DNA from: Planctomycetaceae bacterium
GTDB taxonomy: Bacteria; Planctomycetota; Planctomycetia; Planctomycetales; Planctomycetaceae
DNA: 50,254 nucleotides
NCBI GenBank assembly: GCA_028284485.1
Contig: JANQRQ010000031.1
Coordinates: 1 to 50,254 of the forward strand
Direction: 5' to 3'
The notes below the pieces were generated by a model. The model saw nothing but the letters and a program-made list of their open reading frames with translations. It ran no database searches and was not told the origin of the DNA. How positions within the stretch are numbered: the first letter of the stretch is position 1; each line of letters opens with the position of its first letter. Shown in pieces: positions 35,994 to 46,487 of the stretch. The translations under genes and the position numbers were made by a program.

Positions 35994-36897
35994 ACGATCT
36001 CACGGGATCTGCGAGTAACGATTTGGGACGATTCACGACATTCGATCTTCATCTTCGCAAGGACTGCGATTCACATCAATTGCCGCTGCAGCCCCGTTGC
36101 GGAAACTGTGGAGGTATTCAACGGCTGATTTCTGTCGTTTCGGCGATCTGGCCCGCGATGCGATGTCAAAAACGTCTCACTTTCGCAAGAACGACATCAA
36201 CCAATCCTCACTCGTGTGCGGACTTGATCGGAAGTCATTCCTTTGCACATGGTCGGGGCCACAAACGCTAGTATCCCCAATTGGCAACTCGACCTGGAGT
36301 CCGACAGATGTCGTTCCTAACATCAATCCAAACTTATGTTTAAAACAGGCGAGTTTACCGAAATGATTGACGGCCAACGTCGCGAGCGTAATAATACTTG
36401 GTGTCCGATGAGTTCAGTCGAGTCAAGCCGATTCCGGCATGTGCTGAGTTCATCATACACCTATCTAACGAGAGCAATTCCGCTCGCAGTTTATCGTATT
36501 TAAGAATCAATTCGATCCTGCACTTCCATCGATTTCGTTTCGTTGACGACGTTGTCGACATCGCGGGCCCACAGTCGAGGATGCTGCAATAGCAGCCATG
36601 AAGGCGTTGGTCCGAATGATGCGTTCTTCGACAGCTCCCAACTCCCAATTAAATGCACCCGGACGAATCACTCCAAATGCCAGTGATTTGCGCAAGGAGA
36701 CCTTTCACTGGAGATCCACATTTTGGGGGGGCAATCGGATCCAACAGCCATATTTCTTTCGTCCGGAGGGCGGCATCGATGCTCATTGGCATCGAAAGTG
36801 CTGAAAGGATTGACCATTGTCGCACAATGTCCCACAGACTTCCCGTGCAACCGACAAATCCCAATCTCATTCTCAAACTGATTCCCGAGAAAAAACT
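35994..36897. other. Intergenic region between the SDR gene and an ArsR-type regulator
   Basis: About 900 bases between divergent genes. TCGATGC (36776-36782) pairs with GCATCGA (36789-36795), a 7-base dyad around TCATTG, 100 bases upstream of the regulator start, a possible operator. A run of seven G lies near 36724. No gene or known RNA is supported. Confidence 0.35.
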
Positions 36898-37290
36898 ATG
36901 ATTACAAATGTCGCTTCACCACCTACGGAACAATCAAATCCGACTTTTCCGGAGCTTTCGAACGAACTCGAACAGAATCTCGTTCGAATTTTCAAGCTAC
37001 TTGCTGACGAAACCCGTTTGAAGATCATGCTGTTTCTCGCACGTGAAAACGAACTTCACGTCTCGGCCCTATGCGACAAACTCAACCAAACCCAACCCGC
37101 CGTCAGCCACCATCTCGCGCTGCTGCGTGGGGGAGGCTTTCTTGAAGTTCGTCGTGCCGGAAAGCACAACTTCTACTCACTTCGGCGCAGTAAGTTTCAC
37201 ACCGTCATGGAAGAGTTGTTCCGTAACATTGGGACAACCGATCCCGACGAAATCCGATTCGATGAATTTGTGATCACGCATGAAACGTAA
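36898..37290 (+). CDS. ArsR-family winged-helix transcriptional regulator
   Basis: About 130 residues from the ATG at 36898; an ATG at 36817 in the same frame would add 27 polar residues. LVRIFKLLADETRLKIMLFLARENELHVSALCDKL and NQTQPAVSHHLALLRGGGFLEVRRAGKHNFYSL give the winged helix with its recognition helix. The family's metal-binding CxC in helix alpha3 is absent (only one Cys), so it is probably not a classic metal sensor. A strong terminator follows; the adjacent carA gene is probably separate. Confidence 0.85.
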   Translation: MITNVASPPTEQSNPTFPELSNELEQNLVRIFKLLADETRLKIMLFLARENELHVSALCDKLNQTQPAVSHHLALLRGGGFLEVRRAGKHNFYSLRRSKFHTVMEELFRNIGTTDPDEIRFDEFVITHET

Positions 37291-37352
37291 CTTCCTGGCA
37301 GGTCACCTTTTGAGTTTCCCGCCGATCAGCCGATCCACGACATTCGAAGTGG

Positions 37353-37385
37353 CCGCAGATGACCGATCTGCGGTCTCTTTTTTTT
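37353..37385 (+). terminator. Rho-independent terminator after the ArsR-type gene
   Basis: CCGCAGAT (37353-37360), loop GACCG, ATCTGCGG (37366-37373), then TCTC and eight T. A textbook hairpin and T-run 63 bases past the stop codon at 37290. It separates the regulator from carA. Confidence 0.92.
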
Positions 37386-37509
37386 GCCAGAGTCGTTTGT
37401 TACAAACAGAATGAAATCTGTACAAACGGTGAAGTGACCGATCCAGTTGACGCAAATCTCTGGTACGTCGCTACTTTCCATAGGCATTCAGACTTGGCAG
37501 AACTGATCG

Positions 37510-38661
37510 ATGAAACGCAAACCGGCAAAGCTTGCGCTTGCTGACGGATCGATTTTCTCCGGCCATGCATTCGGAGCCGAAGGAGAAGTCTTCGGTGAAG
37601 TGGTTTTTAATACCAGCATGACCGGATACCAGGAGATCCTCACCGACCCTTCGTACTGCGGACAGATTGTCACGATGACCTATCCGCTGATCGGAAACTA
37701 TGGGATCAACCTCGAAGATGTCGAAAGCAACGGACTCTCGTTACGGGGCTTCGTCGTTCGGGAACTATGCCAAACTCCGAGCAATTATCGTTCGACAAGC
37801 ACGCTCGACGATTACCTGGCCGATGCCGGAATCATCGGCTTGGAAGGAATCGATACGCGTGCTTTGGTCCGCAGAATACGCACGCACGGCGCCATGACGG
37901 GCGTGCTCTCGACAGTCGATCTTGATGCTGAATCCCTGGTTGCGAAAGCGCAGCAGAGCCCTGCTCTCGTCGGGCAAGATTTGGTGCAGGAAGTCATTCC
38001 CGAAAAAGCCTCGTCTTGGCAGGAAGCTTTGCCGAAATTCGTGCGTACTTCAACCACGCCTGGATACGATTCGATTCACGACGACGTCGTAAGTGATCCA
38101 GCCGATGGTCCACATGTGGTGGCAATTGATTACGGCATGAAGTGGAACATTCCCAGGCATTTGCGACAGATCGGCTGCAAGGTCACGGTCGTTCCGGGAA
38201 CGGCAACTGCGGAGGAAGTCCTTGCGCAGAATCCCGACGGCGTTTTCTTATCAAACGGTCCCGGTGACCCGCGGCCGTTGAAATACGCTGTAGAGACTAT
38301 TCGAAACCTTATCGAAAAGAAGCCGATCTTCGGCATTTGCTTGGGGCAGCAACTGCTGGGACTCGCCTGCGGTGGTGATATCTTCAAACTGAAATTCGGT
38401 CATCGTGGTGCGAATCAGCCTGTCCTCAACAAGCAAAATGGTCGAGTGGAGATCACGACGCAAAATCACGGGTTCGCGATTGCGGAGGATTCGTTGCCGG
38501 ACAACGTCGAGGTCACACATATCAATCTCAACGACCAGACGGTCGAAGGAATTCGACACCGAGACTTCCCGGTATTCGGCGTGCAATACCATCCCGAAGC
38601 GTCAGCCGGCCCCCACGACAGCCATTACCTATTCGGCGAATTTCGCAAAGCACTCGGATAA
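37510..38661 (+). CDS. carA: Carbamoyl-phosphate synthase small subunit
   Basis: 383 residues. The N-terminal unit runs from LALADGSIFSGHAFGAEG to about 180; the C-terminal glutaminase unit has the nucleophile Cys in GICLGQQLLGL and His/Glu in QYHPEAS. It hydrolyses glutamine and channels ammonia to CarB for pyrimidine and arginine synthesis. The large subunit carB is not in this window. ATG at 37510; ribosome binding site weak. 83 bases upstream of ndk. Confidence 0.97.
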   Translation: MKRKPAKLALADGSIFSGHAFGAEGEVFGEVVFNTSMTGYQEILTDPSYCGQIVTMTYPLIGNYGINLEDVESNGLSLRGFVVRELCQTPSNYRSTSTLDDYLADAGIIGLEGIDTRALVRRIRTHGAMTGVLSTVDLDAESLVAKAQQSPALVGQDLVQEVIPEKASSWQEALPKFVRTSTTPGYDSIHDDVVSDPADGPHVVAIDYGMKWNIPRHLRQIGCKVTVVPGTATAEEVLAQNPDGVFLSNGPGDPRPLKYAVETIRNLIEKKPIFGICLGQQLLGLACGGDIFKLKFGHRGANQPVLNKQNGRVEITTQNHGFAIAEDSLPDNVEVTHINLNDQTVEGIRHRDFPVFGVQYHPEASAGPHDSHYLFGEFRKALG

Positions 38662-38744
38662 CCGGATGAACCGGCGGCCGTGACCGAACCGTAGAATGCA
38701 TTCGCCCATTGATTTCTATAGACAAACTTCAGGAACTAAGACCG

Positions 38745-39212
38745 ATGGCTCTGGAACGTACTTTGATTCTTTTTAAGCCCGATGCTGTTCAACGCCGACT
38801 GTGCGGAACACTACTCCAACGGATTGAAAACAAGGGTTTGAAAATCGTTGGGCTCAAAATGCTGCAAGTCACACCTGAGCTTGCTCAGCAGCATTACGCA
38901 GAACATGTCGACAAGCCATTTTACCCGTTGTTGGAAGAGTTCATCACCTCGGGGCCTGTGGTTGCCCTTACTGCAGAGGGACCTGAAGCAGTCTCCGTCG
39001 TCCGGACCATGATGGGACCAACGAATGGCCGAGATGCTGCCCCGGGGACCATTCGAGGCGACTTTGGAGCGAGCCGCCAGATGAACCTCATGCACGGCAG
39101 CGACAGTCCAGAAGCGGCCGAACGAGAGATTGCCATCTACTTTGGCGAAGAGGGATTGCTCGACTACGAAACCACGCTGGGTGGTTGGGTCTGCGCAGAG
39201 GATGAAAAGTAA
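38745..39212 (+). CDS. ndk: Nucleoside diphosphate kinase
   Basis: 155 residues from the ATG at 38745; an earlier in-frame start at 38709 would add 12 non-conserved residues. ERTLILFKPDAVQRR opens the protein, and the active-site histidine is in NLMHGSDSPE. It transfers the gamma phosphate between NTPs and NDPs through a phosphohistidine. Length is close to the usual 140-150. Follows carA on the same strand, 83 bases apart, so cotranscription is possible. Convergent with sucD. Confidence 0.96.
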   Translation: MALERTLILFKPDAVQRRLCGTLLQRIENKGLKIVGLKMLQVTPELAQQHYAEHVDKPFYPLLEEFITSGPVVALTAEGPEAVSVVRTMMGPTNGRDAAPGTIRGDFGASRQMNLMHGSDSPEAAEREIAIYFGEEGLLDYETTLGGWVCAEDEK

Positions 39213-39287
39213 CCGCCCAATCACCGCCATCGGTTGCGAATGTCAACCAAATTGAATCGCGTCGACTCTCCGCGAATTTGCCAAGGA

Positions 39288-40166
39288 TTATTTGCTTTGA
39301 TCGATGGCGCGCTTGACGGCGGCTCCCATGTCGGCCGGACTTTCTGCCACGACGACGCCTGCGGCCTGTAACGCGGAGATTTTATCGGCAGCAGTCCCAC
39401 TCCCGCCGGAGATGATCGCGCCCGCATGCCCCATCCGCTTGCCCGGGGGTGCCGTGCGTCCGGCAATGAAGCCAGCCACCGGTTTCGTGACATGTTGTTT
39501 GATGTAATCGGCGGCCTGCTCTTCGGCGTTCCCACCGATTTCGCCAATCATCAGAATCGCTTCTGTTTCTGGATCGTTCTGGAACAGTTCCAGCAAATCC
39601 AAAAAGTTGGTTCCAATGATGGGATCGCCACCGATGCCCACACAAGTGGACTGCCCCAACCCGATGTTGCCCAACTGCCACGCCGCCTCGTAAGTCAACG
39701 TGCCACTGCGACTGATTAAGCCGACGGTTCCGGGCTGATGAATGTAGCCAGGCATGATGCCGATTTTCGCGATGCCGGGTGTGATGACTCCCGGACAGTT
39801 GGGGCCGACCAAACGACTTTCACTATTCGCGAGTCCATCGGCTACGCGAATCATGTCGCGGACGGGAATCCCTTCAGTAATGGCAACAATCAGTTGAATT
39901 CCCGCGTCGGCTGCTTCCAGGATGGCATCGCCGCAAAACGGTGGCGGCACAAACACGAGAGATGCATTGGCACCGGTTTTTTCGACCGCTTGCTGCACGG
40001 TGTTGAATACCGCGAAACCGTCAATTTCCGTGCCACCTTTGCCGGGAGTGACACCGCCAACGATGGGTGTACCATACTCACGACATTGCTGACTGTGGAA
40101 CAGACCGGCGCGCCCGGTAATTCCCTGGCAAATCACTCGAGTCTCACGGTCGACCAGGATGCTCAT
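39288..40166 (-). CDS. sucD: Succinyl-CoA synthetase alpha subunit
   Basis: 292 residues. The CoA-binding Rossmann part includes [17 protein letters not shown] and the conserved GPNCPGVI, and the phosphohistidine lies in [10 protein letters not shown] near residue 250. With SucC it interconverts succinyl-CoA and succinate with NTP formation in the citric acid cycle. Lies 42 bases downstream of sucC. Confidence 0.97.
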   Translation of the reverse strand: MSILVDRETRVICQGITGRAGLFHSQQCREYGTPIVGGVTPGKGGTEIDGFAVFNTVQQAVEKTGANASLVFVPPPFCGDAILEAADAGIQLIVAITEGIPVRDMIRVADGLANSESRLVGPNCPGVITPGIAKIGIMPGYIHQPGTVGLISRSGTLTYEAAWQLGNIGLGQSTCVGIGGDPIIGTNFLDLLELFQNDPETEAILMIGEIGGNAEEQAADYIKQHVTKPVAGFIAGRTAPPGKRMGHAGAIISGGSGTAADKISALQAAGVVVAESPADMGAAVKRAIDQSK

Positions 40167-40208
40167 ACGTCCGCCCTAACGGGAAAAAAGATTCGGTATT
40201 GTGTTTCT

Positions 40209-41393
40209 TCAATTCAATGTGGCAACGACCTTTTGCGCCGCATCGGTCAAGTCGGTCGCGGTCACAATGTCTCGTCCACTTTCGCTTAGCATCTTGCGGG
40301 CAAGATCGACATTCGTGCCTTCCAAGCGGACAACCAACGGCACGTTGAATCCAACCTTTTCATAGGCACCAAGCAACGCTTCGACGATCGTGTCGCATTT
40401 CATAATGCCACCGAAAATGTTCACCAACACGGCCTTAACGTTGCTATCCGACAGAATGATGCGAAACGCTTCGGTGACTTGATCGACGTTGGCTCCACCA
40501 CCGACGTCGAGAAAATTCGCCGGCTCGCCCCCATGCAGTTTGATAAGGTCCATCGTGCTCATGGCCAGTCCAGCGCCATTCACCAGGCAGCCGATGTTTC
40601 CATCGAGGTTGACGTAGCTCAGCCCGGCTTCCCCGGCGCGGACTTCCGATTCGTCCTCTTCATTCAAATCTCGCAGTTCGAGAAACGACGGATGCCGATA
40701 CAACGCGTTGTCGTCAAATGAGACCTTGGCGTCGAGCGCCAACAGTTCTCCCGCCTTGGAGACAACGAGCGGATTCACTTCCGTCATGCTGCAATCGCTG
40801 TCGAGGAAAAACCGACTGACCGCCGGCAAGAATTTCTCAGCACTCCGCGCGGCTGGGCCATCGAGTCCCAGCGCAAATGCCAGCTTGCGGGCTTGGTAAG
40901 GAAACAGACCAGCTTCGCCGTCGAAGGGCTCGCTGAGGATCTTCTCGGGACTCTCTTGAGCCACTTCCTCGATCTCCATGCCCCCTTCCGACGACATGAT
41001 AAGCACAGGGCCTTGGGTTTCTCGATCGACGACAACACCCAAATACAACTCACGGGCAATGTCCAATCCGGCTTCGACATAAAGTGTGTTAACCTGTTTC
41101 CCCTCAGGTCCGGACTGAATCGTGACCAGCGTGGAGCCAAGCATTCGCGACGCATTGTCGCGGGCCTCGTCGGCCGACCGCACCAGCACAACACCCGCCT
41201 GATCAGGATGCTCCTTAAATCGGCCCTTCCCACGGCCGCCGGCGTGAATCTGCGACTTGACGACTGCAATTTCGCCACCCAATTCGTGGAATGCGTCGGC
41301 CGCCTCGTCGGGCGTTTTGGCGACAATTCCACGGGGAATGGCAACTTTCGCGGCTGCCAGTAATTGCTTGGCTTGGTACTCGTGAATCTTCAT
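40209..41393 (-). CDS. sucC: Succinyl-CoA synthetase beta subunit
   Basis: 394 residues from the ATG at 41393 ([12 protein letters not shown] is the family N-terminus; the open frame reaches 41525). ATP-grasp domain with GGRGKG, the VNPLV metal site ([10 protein letters not shown]) and the C-terminal FGGIMKCD and RLEGTN segments. Binds the nucleotide and succinate. Forms an operon with sucD. Confidence 0.97.
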   Translation of the reverse strand: MKIHEYQAKQLLAAAKVAIPRGIVAKTPDEAADAFHELGGEIAVVKSQIHAGGRGKGRFKEHPDQAGVVLVRSADEARDNASRMLGSTLVTIQSGPEGKQVNTLYVEAGLDIARELYLGVVVDRETQGPVLIMSSEGGMEIEEVAQESPEKILSEPFDGEAGLFPYQARKLAFALGLDGPAARSAEKFLPAVSRFFLDSDCSMTEVNPLVVSKAGELLALDAKVSFDDNALYRHPSFLELRDLNEEDESEVRAGEAGLSYVNLDGNIGCLVNGAGLAMSTMDLIKLHGGEPANFLDVGGGANVDQVTEAFRIILSDSNVKAVLVNIFGGIMKCDTIVEALLGAYEKVGFNVPLVVRLEGTNVDLARKMLSESGRDIVTATDLTDAAQKVVATLN

Positions 41394-41610
41394 GATCGAT
41401 TCCGAAGTCTGGCCTTGAAGGACAGCCGCCACTACGGCATTGCGCCCTTCTCGAGTTCGTTGGAAAACGCTGCGAAACCTGTCGACTGCGACTCTAACGG
41501 GTCGACAAGTCGATCGGTGCGACATAATAGCCGCAACCGCAGGCAGGATCTAGCAACCCGCTGTCGCCACCGAATCTCGCCGTAAATGCAGAGTCCGATC
41601 CGCCGGGTGA

Positions 41611-42891
41611 TCAAACCAAAATCGTCTGCTCGCGATCCGGCCCCACGGAAACGATTTCCACCGGCGTCTCCAGCAATTCGCTGACTGTATCGAGGTAACG
41701 CCGCGCCTCTTGGGGCAAATCTTCAAGCCGGCGTGCTCCGGTGATGTCCTCGTTCCATCCCGGTAATACTCGGTAGACCGGTTTGGCGGTCGAGAGCGTC
41801 TCCACCTGGGACGGGAAATCGGTCGTCCGCTCGCCGTCGATGTCGTAAGCTTCACAGATTTTGACTTCTTCGAGTCCTGTCAACACGTCGAGCAGCATAA
41901 TCGCCAGGCAATCGATGCCGCTTAGCCGGGCACCGTACCCTGTTGCAACGGCATCGAGCCAACCGCACCGGCGCGGGCGTCCCGTCACGGTACCGTACTC
42001 GTTTCCAACATCGCGAATCCGCTGGCCAATGTCGTCGTGCAGTTCTGTCGGAAATGGACCGCCGCCAACACGAGTCGTGTATGCCTTGGCAATGCCAATC
42101 ATGCGGTCGATGGCTCGTTCCGGAACTCCGCTACCGCTGTGAATTCCACAACCGGAACTGCTCGATGATGTGACGAATGGAAACGTACCATGATCAAGAT
42201 CCAGCAAACTGCCCTGAGCTCCTTCAAACAGCAGTTTCTTTCCCGACTTGATCGCGCGATGCAAATAGCTGGTGGTATCGGCAACGTAGGGCTTCAGTCG
42301 TTCCGCATAGCCTTGGTACTCGTCGAAAATCTGGCTCGAGTCGAGTGGCTCGTAAGACGGGTCCAAAGCCCCCAAAATCGTATTTTTTTGTTCGACGATC
42401 GAGTCGAGCCGTTGTCGAAATGTGTCCGCGTGCAGAAGATCGCCGACCCGAATGGCATGGGTCCGCCCGGCCTTGTCGCGGTAGCAGGTGCCAATTCCGC
42501 GCATGGTGGTCCCGATGGCGTCCGATTTTCGGATCCGCTCGAGAACGGCCTCTTCGGCCATATGATACGGCAGGATGACGTGCGCCCGGTCGCTGATCAA
42601 CAAGTCGTTGGTCACCGAGCCGTTTTGCCCGCGAATGCCGTCGAGTTCCGACAGAAATGCCTGCGGATTGATCACAACGCCAGTGGCAACGACCGAAACG
42701 ATTCCGTCGTGAAGGATCCCGGCGGGCAATAGCGAAAGCTTATACGTCTGGCCGTTAAATTTAACGGTATGCCCAGCGTTATTGCCCCCCTGGTATCGCA
42801 CGACGATATCGTGCTGCGGGGTGAGCAAATCGACGATTTTCCCCTTGGCTTCGTCCCCCCATTGCAATCCAACTACAGATGTTGCCGACAC
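41611..42891 (-). CDS. purA: Adenylosuccinate synthetase
   Basis: 426 residues from a GTG at 42891; a TTG at 42930 in the same frame would add 13. The GTG start gives the usual family length. [16 protein letters not shown] carries the catalytic Asp and the phosphate loop; most homologues read GDEGKGK, and the third Gly is Ala here. [49 protein letters not shown] and [11 protein letters not shown] are all conserved. It makes adenylosuccinate from IMP, aspartate and GTP. Lies 217 bases upstream of sucC on the same strand. Confidence 0.95.
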   Translation of the reverse strand: MSATSVVGLQWGDEAKGKIVDLLTPQHDIVVRYQGGNNAGHTVKFNGQTYKLSLLPAGILHDGIVSVVATGVVINPQAFLSELDGIRGQNGSVTNDLLISDRAHVILPYHMAEEAVLERIRKSDAIGTTMRGIGTCYRDKAGRTHAIRVGDLLHADTFRQRLDSIVEQKNTILGALDPSYEPLDSSQIFDEYQGYAERLKPYVADTTSYLHRAIKSGKKLLFEGAQGSLLDLDHGTFPFVTSSSSSGCGIHSGSGVPERAIDRMIGIAKAYTTRVGGGPFPTELHDDIGQRIRDVGNEYGTVTGRPRRCGWLDAVATGYGARLSGIDCLAIMLLDVLTGLEEVKICEAYDIDGERTTDFPSQVETLSTAKPVYRVLPGWNEDITGARRLEDLPQEARRYLDTVSELLETPVEIVSVGPDREQTILV

Positions 42892-42930
42892 CGTTATCTT
42901 TTCCCGTACTTCAGTGATTGACTGGTTCAA

Positions 42931-43329
42931 CGCCCAAACCGAACAAGTTTATCCAATCAGGGTCCGTTTTTGGAGCGAGTTCCCGTCGAATATTATTCAA
43001 TCACGGTATTTCCCGTTTGGAAGCGAAATTACAAATCAGGCAACAAAACAGCTGCCAACAACAATCGCTCGGAATTCGCAAGTTTTGCGTTTGCTTTGCA
43101 GCGCCCCCATGCAGATGAGCCGAGTGCGAGACACCATAGTCGCTGCTACTGCAACGAAATGGGAGTTTGGACCATCGAACCTCAGTACGGCAATTGATCT
43201 CGCATTACGGTTTCTCTTACCTATAATCGCCATTTAGCGAACCGGCATCTGCCCATCGGCGGAATCGTCGACTCGTATTGTCTTACTCTCTCCTCAAACG
43301 CAATTCGCCTCAGACACGCGGTGTGTCCT
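42931..43329. other. Intergenic region between divergent purA and response-regulator genes
   Basis: About 400 bases. No gene, RNA or strong inverted repeat that I can support; presumably the two promoters. Confidence 0.35.
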
Positions 43330-43689
43330 ATGAAACGCATCCTGTTGGTCGACGACGACGAAATGATCCTTGAATGCACACAGTTTGCACTTGAAGAACG
43401 CGGCTATGAAGTGCTTCTTGCGAGAGATGGTACCGAAGCTCTCAAGAAGGTCGAGCAGGAATCGCCAGATTTGGTCGTCCTCGATGTCGTCATGCCTCGC
43501 CGAAGTGGTTTTGGTTTCCTCGACCGCATAAGCGAACGGCAGCGAAACAGTTTGCCTGTGATCGTCGTTTCAGGTGACGCCGACGAACAGGCGGCCGAAG
43601 TACGCGGTGCCAACGCATTCTTACGCAAACCATTCGATATGGCCGAATTGTTGGACCGCGTCGAAGCGCTATTAAGCACGCAAACTTAA
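43330..43689 (+). CDS. Single-domain response regulator (receiver only)
   Basis: 119 residues from the ATG at 43330; a GTG three codons earlier is possible. The receiver domain is whole: acidic pair in LVDDDE (8-11), phospho-acceptor Asp52 in VVLDVVMPR, the Ser of VVSGD and the Lys of FLRKPFD. No output domain follows, so it acts by protein contact, as CheY or Spo0F do. No kinase gene is nearby. Confidence 0.93.
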   Translation: MKRILLVDDDEMILECTQFALEERGYEVLLARDGTEALKKVEQESPDLVVLDVVMPRRSGFGFLDRISERQRNSLPVIVVSGDADEQAAEVRGANAFLRKPFDMAELLDRVEALLSTQT

Positions 43690-43704
43690 GTCGAGCTGTG
43701 TGGT

Positions 43705-43971
43705 TCAACAGCCCCCACTAATGGCCGGCAAGAAGTGAACTTCGCAGCCTTCAGGCGTTTTCTCGAGTAACGACAGACTGCTGACTTTCGTCCCGATCGC
43801 CACACTCAGCCCCGGCTTCAAGTTGTCACCATCGCACAATCGCTGTTGAATTCCGGGAAACTTTCTGTCGAGCGATTCGATCACCTCTCGAACGTTTTCA
43901 CCACCAACGTCAACCGCCTCGACATTATTCGTCAAATCGCGCATTAACGGAGGAATAAATACGCGGGGCAC
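43705..43971 (-). CDS. MoaD/ThiS-like sulfur-carrier protein ending in Gly-Gly-Cys
   Basis: 88 residues from a GTG at 43971 with GAGAGG six bases upstream. Ubiquitin-like beta-grasp pattern: RVFIPPLMRDLTNN at the N-terminus, VREVIESLDRKFPGIQQRL helix, and a C-terminus VHFLPAISGGC. MoaD and ThiS normally end in Gly-Gly, which is adenylated and thiocarboxylated. Here one Cys follows, so either a protease removes it or the protein works differently. It lies 200 bases downstream of the molybdenum hydroxylase genes on the same strand. Confidence 0.82.
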   Translation of the reverse strand: MPRVFIPPLMRDLTNNVEAVDVGGENVREVIESLDRKFPGIQQRLCDGDNLKPGLSVAIGTKVSSLSLLEKTPEGCEVHFLPAISGGC

Positions 43972-44171
43972 GCGAGACCTCTCTTCGGAAGAGCCTTAAA
44001 TAAAAAACTCCAACACTACAGGTGCCGTGCCGAACGGGTTGACTCCACATCTCCGCCCGATCGTTAAGTGCGCCTCAAATGCTTAGTGTCGTTTCAAAAC
44101 ACGGTTGTGCGTGTTCTTGAACTTTCGTTTTCCTGGCCATCGCAAGGCAGCAGAGGATTTTGAAACTGCTG

Positions 44172-46487
44172 CTAAGAACTCTGACCGTTCCCCGACGATT
44201 GCTTATCAAGAATCTCGTGTAAAACAGCCGGCGGTGACATCGGCAATTGCCGCATGCGAACGCCCACAGCATTGTGGATGGCGTTGGCCAATGCCGCCGG
44301 TGGAGGAACGATGGGGACTTCCCCGACACCACGTACTCCGTAGGGATGCTCAGGATCAGGAACTTCGACAATGATTGTGTCAATCATAGGGACGTCGTAG
44401 CAGGTGGGGATCCGATAGTCGAGAAAGCTGGCATTGTTCATCACGCCCGAATCGTCGTAGAAGTATTCCTCATTGAGCGCCCATCCAATCCCCTGAACGA
44501 CGCCCCCCTGCATTTGCCCTTCGACATAACTGGGATGGATCGCCGTTCCTGCATCTTGGGCGATCGTATATCGCAGGATCTCCACCTTGCCAGTCTCGGG
44601 ATCGACGTCGACATCGACACAATGGGTACCGAACGCACCGCCCTGATTCGCAGCGCTCGATGTACCACGGCCGATAATCGGCCCACCACTCTTATGCAGT
44701 TCAGCCGCAAGTTCCTTGAATGAGAATTCCTTGTCGCCGGGGCCGGTAATCGTACCGTCGCCGTAATGGACATCTTGCGAATCAACGTCCCAAATTAATG
44801 CGGCCCGTTCCACCATTTGCCGTTTGATATCGCAGGCGGCCTCGTAGGCAGCGATGCCAGTTGCAAAAGTAACCCGGCTTCCACCGGTCACGTCGGTGTA
44901 GCCGACGCTGTCCGTATCGCCAACAGTCGGGTTGACCTCTTCGGCGGCGATTCCCAGAGTTTCGGCCAGTTGCATTGCGATGCTGGCTCGTGAACCTCCA
45001 ATATCGGTCGAGCCTTCGACGAGCGAAACGGTCCCATCCCCATTGACTGTGGCCGAGGCCGACGATTTGAGACCGCAGTTGAACCAAAACCCGGAAGCCA
45101 CGCCGCGGCCGCGGTGTGGGCCTTCCAGGGGCGATTTCCAATGCTCGCTTTGCCGGATGGCGTCGACCGTTTCCCACATTCCGACGCGCGGGTACTCGAC
45201 TCCGTCGATGCGCCGCACGCCTTCCTTCGATGCGTTATTCAGACGGAATTCCACTGGGTCCAACTTCAAGGATTCGCAGATCTCGTCGATGACGGTCTCG
45301 GCTGCGAATGCCGCGTTCGTTGCTCCAGGTGCCCGGTAGGCGTTTGTGCGTGGTTTATTGACGCAAACGTCAAAGCCGTCGATCCGCCCATTGGGAATGT
45401 CGTAGCACGCGAAAATACACATGCAGCCGGGATTGACCGGCGAACCGGGATAAGCCCCTGCTTCGTAGGCCAAATACGCCTCAGCTGCGGAAATCATCCC
45501 TTTGCTGTCGACGCCGATCTTAACTCGGATATACGAACCTGGTGTCGGCCCGGTGGCTTCGAAGACCGATGCACGGTCCATGATCAATTTGACCGGACGG
45601 CCCGACTTCTTGGAAAGCAGCGCGGCAACGGGTTGCAAATAGACGGAGATTTTGCCGCCGAATCCACCGCCGATTTCCATGGGAACGACTTTGATTTTCG
45701 AAACCGGAATTTGCAGTAACTCCGAGACCTGCTGACGAACGGTAAATGATCCCTGTGTACTCGTCCAAATGGTGATGTGGCCGTCAGCATTCCACAGAGC
45801 GGTCGCGTTATGCGGTTCGATATAACCTTGATGGACGGTCGCTGTTTCGAATTCGCGTTCGATGACCAAATGCGCGTCGGCAAAGCCTTTGGCAACGTCT
45901 CCTTTTTCGTACCGAAAATGCATCGCGGTATTGGTCGGCTTGTCTCCCGTTTCCCCGGCCAGCGACTCTGTACGAACATCATCGTTGAGAATTGGCGCAT
46001 CGTCCTGCATGGCCTCTCGGACATCGAGGACTGGGGGCAGCAAGTCGTATTCGACTTCAATCAAATTGGCCGCTTCTTCGGCGATATGAACGTTGTCAGC
46101 GGCAACTGCCGCAATGGCATGACCTTTATAAAGGACTTTGTCGCGTGCCAGAACATTGCTGCTGAGATGACGAAGATTGACCGCCCCTTCACCGAGCTCT
46201 GCAACGCGGCTTCCAGGATCAGGCATATCAGCATGCGTGACGACCGCACGAACGCCGGGGACAGCTTCTGCCTTCGAGGTATCAATCGATTTGATTCGCG
46301 CATGGGCGTGGGGGCTGCGAAGCATCGCCGCATAAAGCATTCCGGTCAGTTTGACATCGGCGCCGTACTTGGCACGCCCGGTGACCTTATCAGTACCGTC
46401 GTGCCGGATCGGTCGCGTGCCGATCACGTTGTATTTACGAGAATCCGCGGTTTGAGCACCGGCATCAGGCTTATCAATCGTGGCCAT
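44172..46487 (-). CDS. Molybdenum hydroxylase large subunit (xanthine dehydrogenase family)
   Basis: 771 residues. Binds molybdopterin-cytosine-dinucleotide-type cofactor and substrate. Seen: KVTGRAKYGADVKLTGMLYAAMLRSPHAHARI at the N-terminus, EIGGGFGGK, TNAYRAPGATNAAFA, the GGSR/TFATG segment, QDAGTAIHPSYVEGQMQGGVVQG, and a GVRGVGEVPIVPPPAAL region with the catalytic-type Glu. The substrate (purine, aldehyde, aromatic CoA thioester, nicotinate) is not deducible. Start ATG at 46487 overlaps the stop of the iron-sulfur subunit by one base (TAATG), so translation is coupled. Confidence 0.93.
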   Translation of the reverse strand: MATIDKPDAGAQTADSRKYNVIGTRPIRHDGTDKVTGRAKYGADVKLTGMLYAAMLRSPHAHARIKSIDTSKAEAVPGVRAVVTHADMPDPGSRVAELGEGAVNLRHLSSNVLARDKVLYKGHAIAAVAADNVHIAEEAANLIEVEYDLLPPVLDVREAMQDDAPILNDDVRTESLAGETGDKPTNTAMHFRYEKGDVAKGFADAHLVIEREFETATVHQGYIEPHNATALWNADGHITIWTSTQGSFTVRQQVSELLQIPVSKIKVVPMEIGGGFGGKISVYLQPVAALLSKKSGRPVKLIMDRASVFEATGPTPGSYIRVKIGVDSKGMISAAEAYLAYEAGAYPGSPVNPGCMCIFACYDIPNGRIDGFDVCVNKPRTNAYRAPGATNAAFAAETVIDEICESLKLDPVEFRLNNASKEGVRRIDGVEYPRVGMWETVDAIRQSEHWKSPLEGPHRGRGVASGFWFNCGLKSSASATVNGDGTVSLVEGSTDIGGSRASIAMQLAETLGIAAEEVNPTVGDTDSVGYTDVTGGSRVTFATGIAAYEAACDIKRQMVERAALIWDVDSQDVHYGDGTITGPGDKEFSFKELAAELHKSGGPIIGRGTSSAANQGGAFGTHCVDVDVDPETGKVEILRYTIAQDAGTAIHPSYVEGQMQGGVVQGIGWALNEEYFYDDSGVMNNASFLDYRIPTCYDVPMIDTIIVEVPDPEHPYGVRGVGEVPIVPPPAALANAIHNAVGVRMRQLPMSPPAVLHEILDKQSSGNGQSS

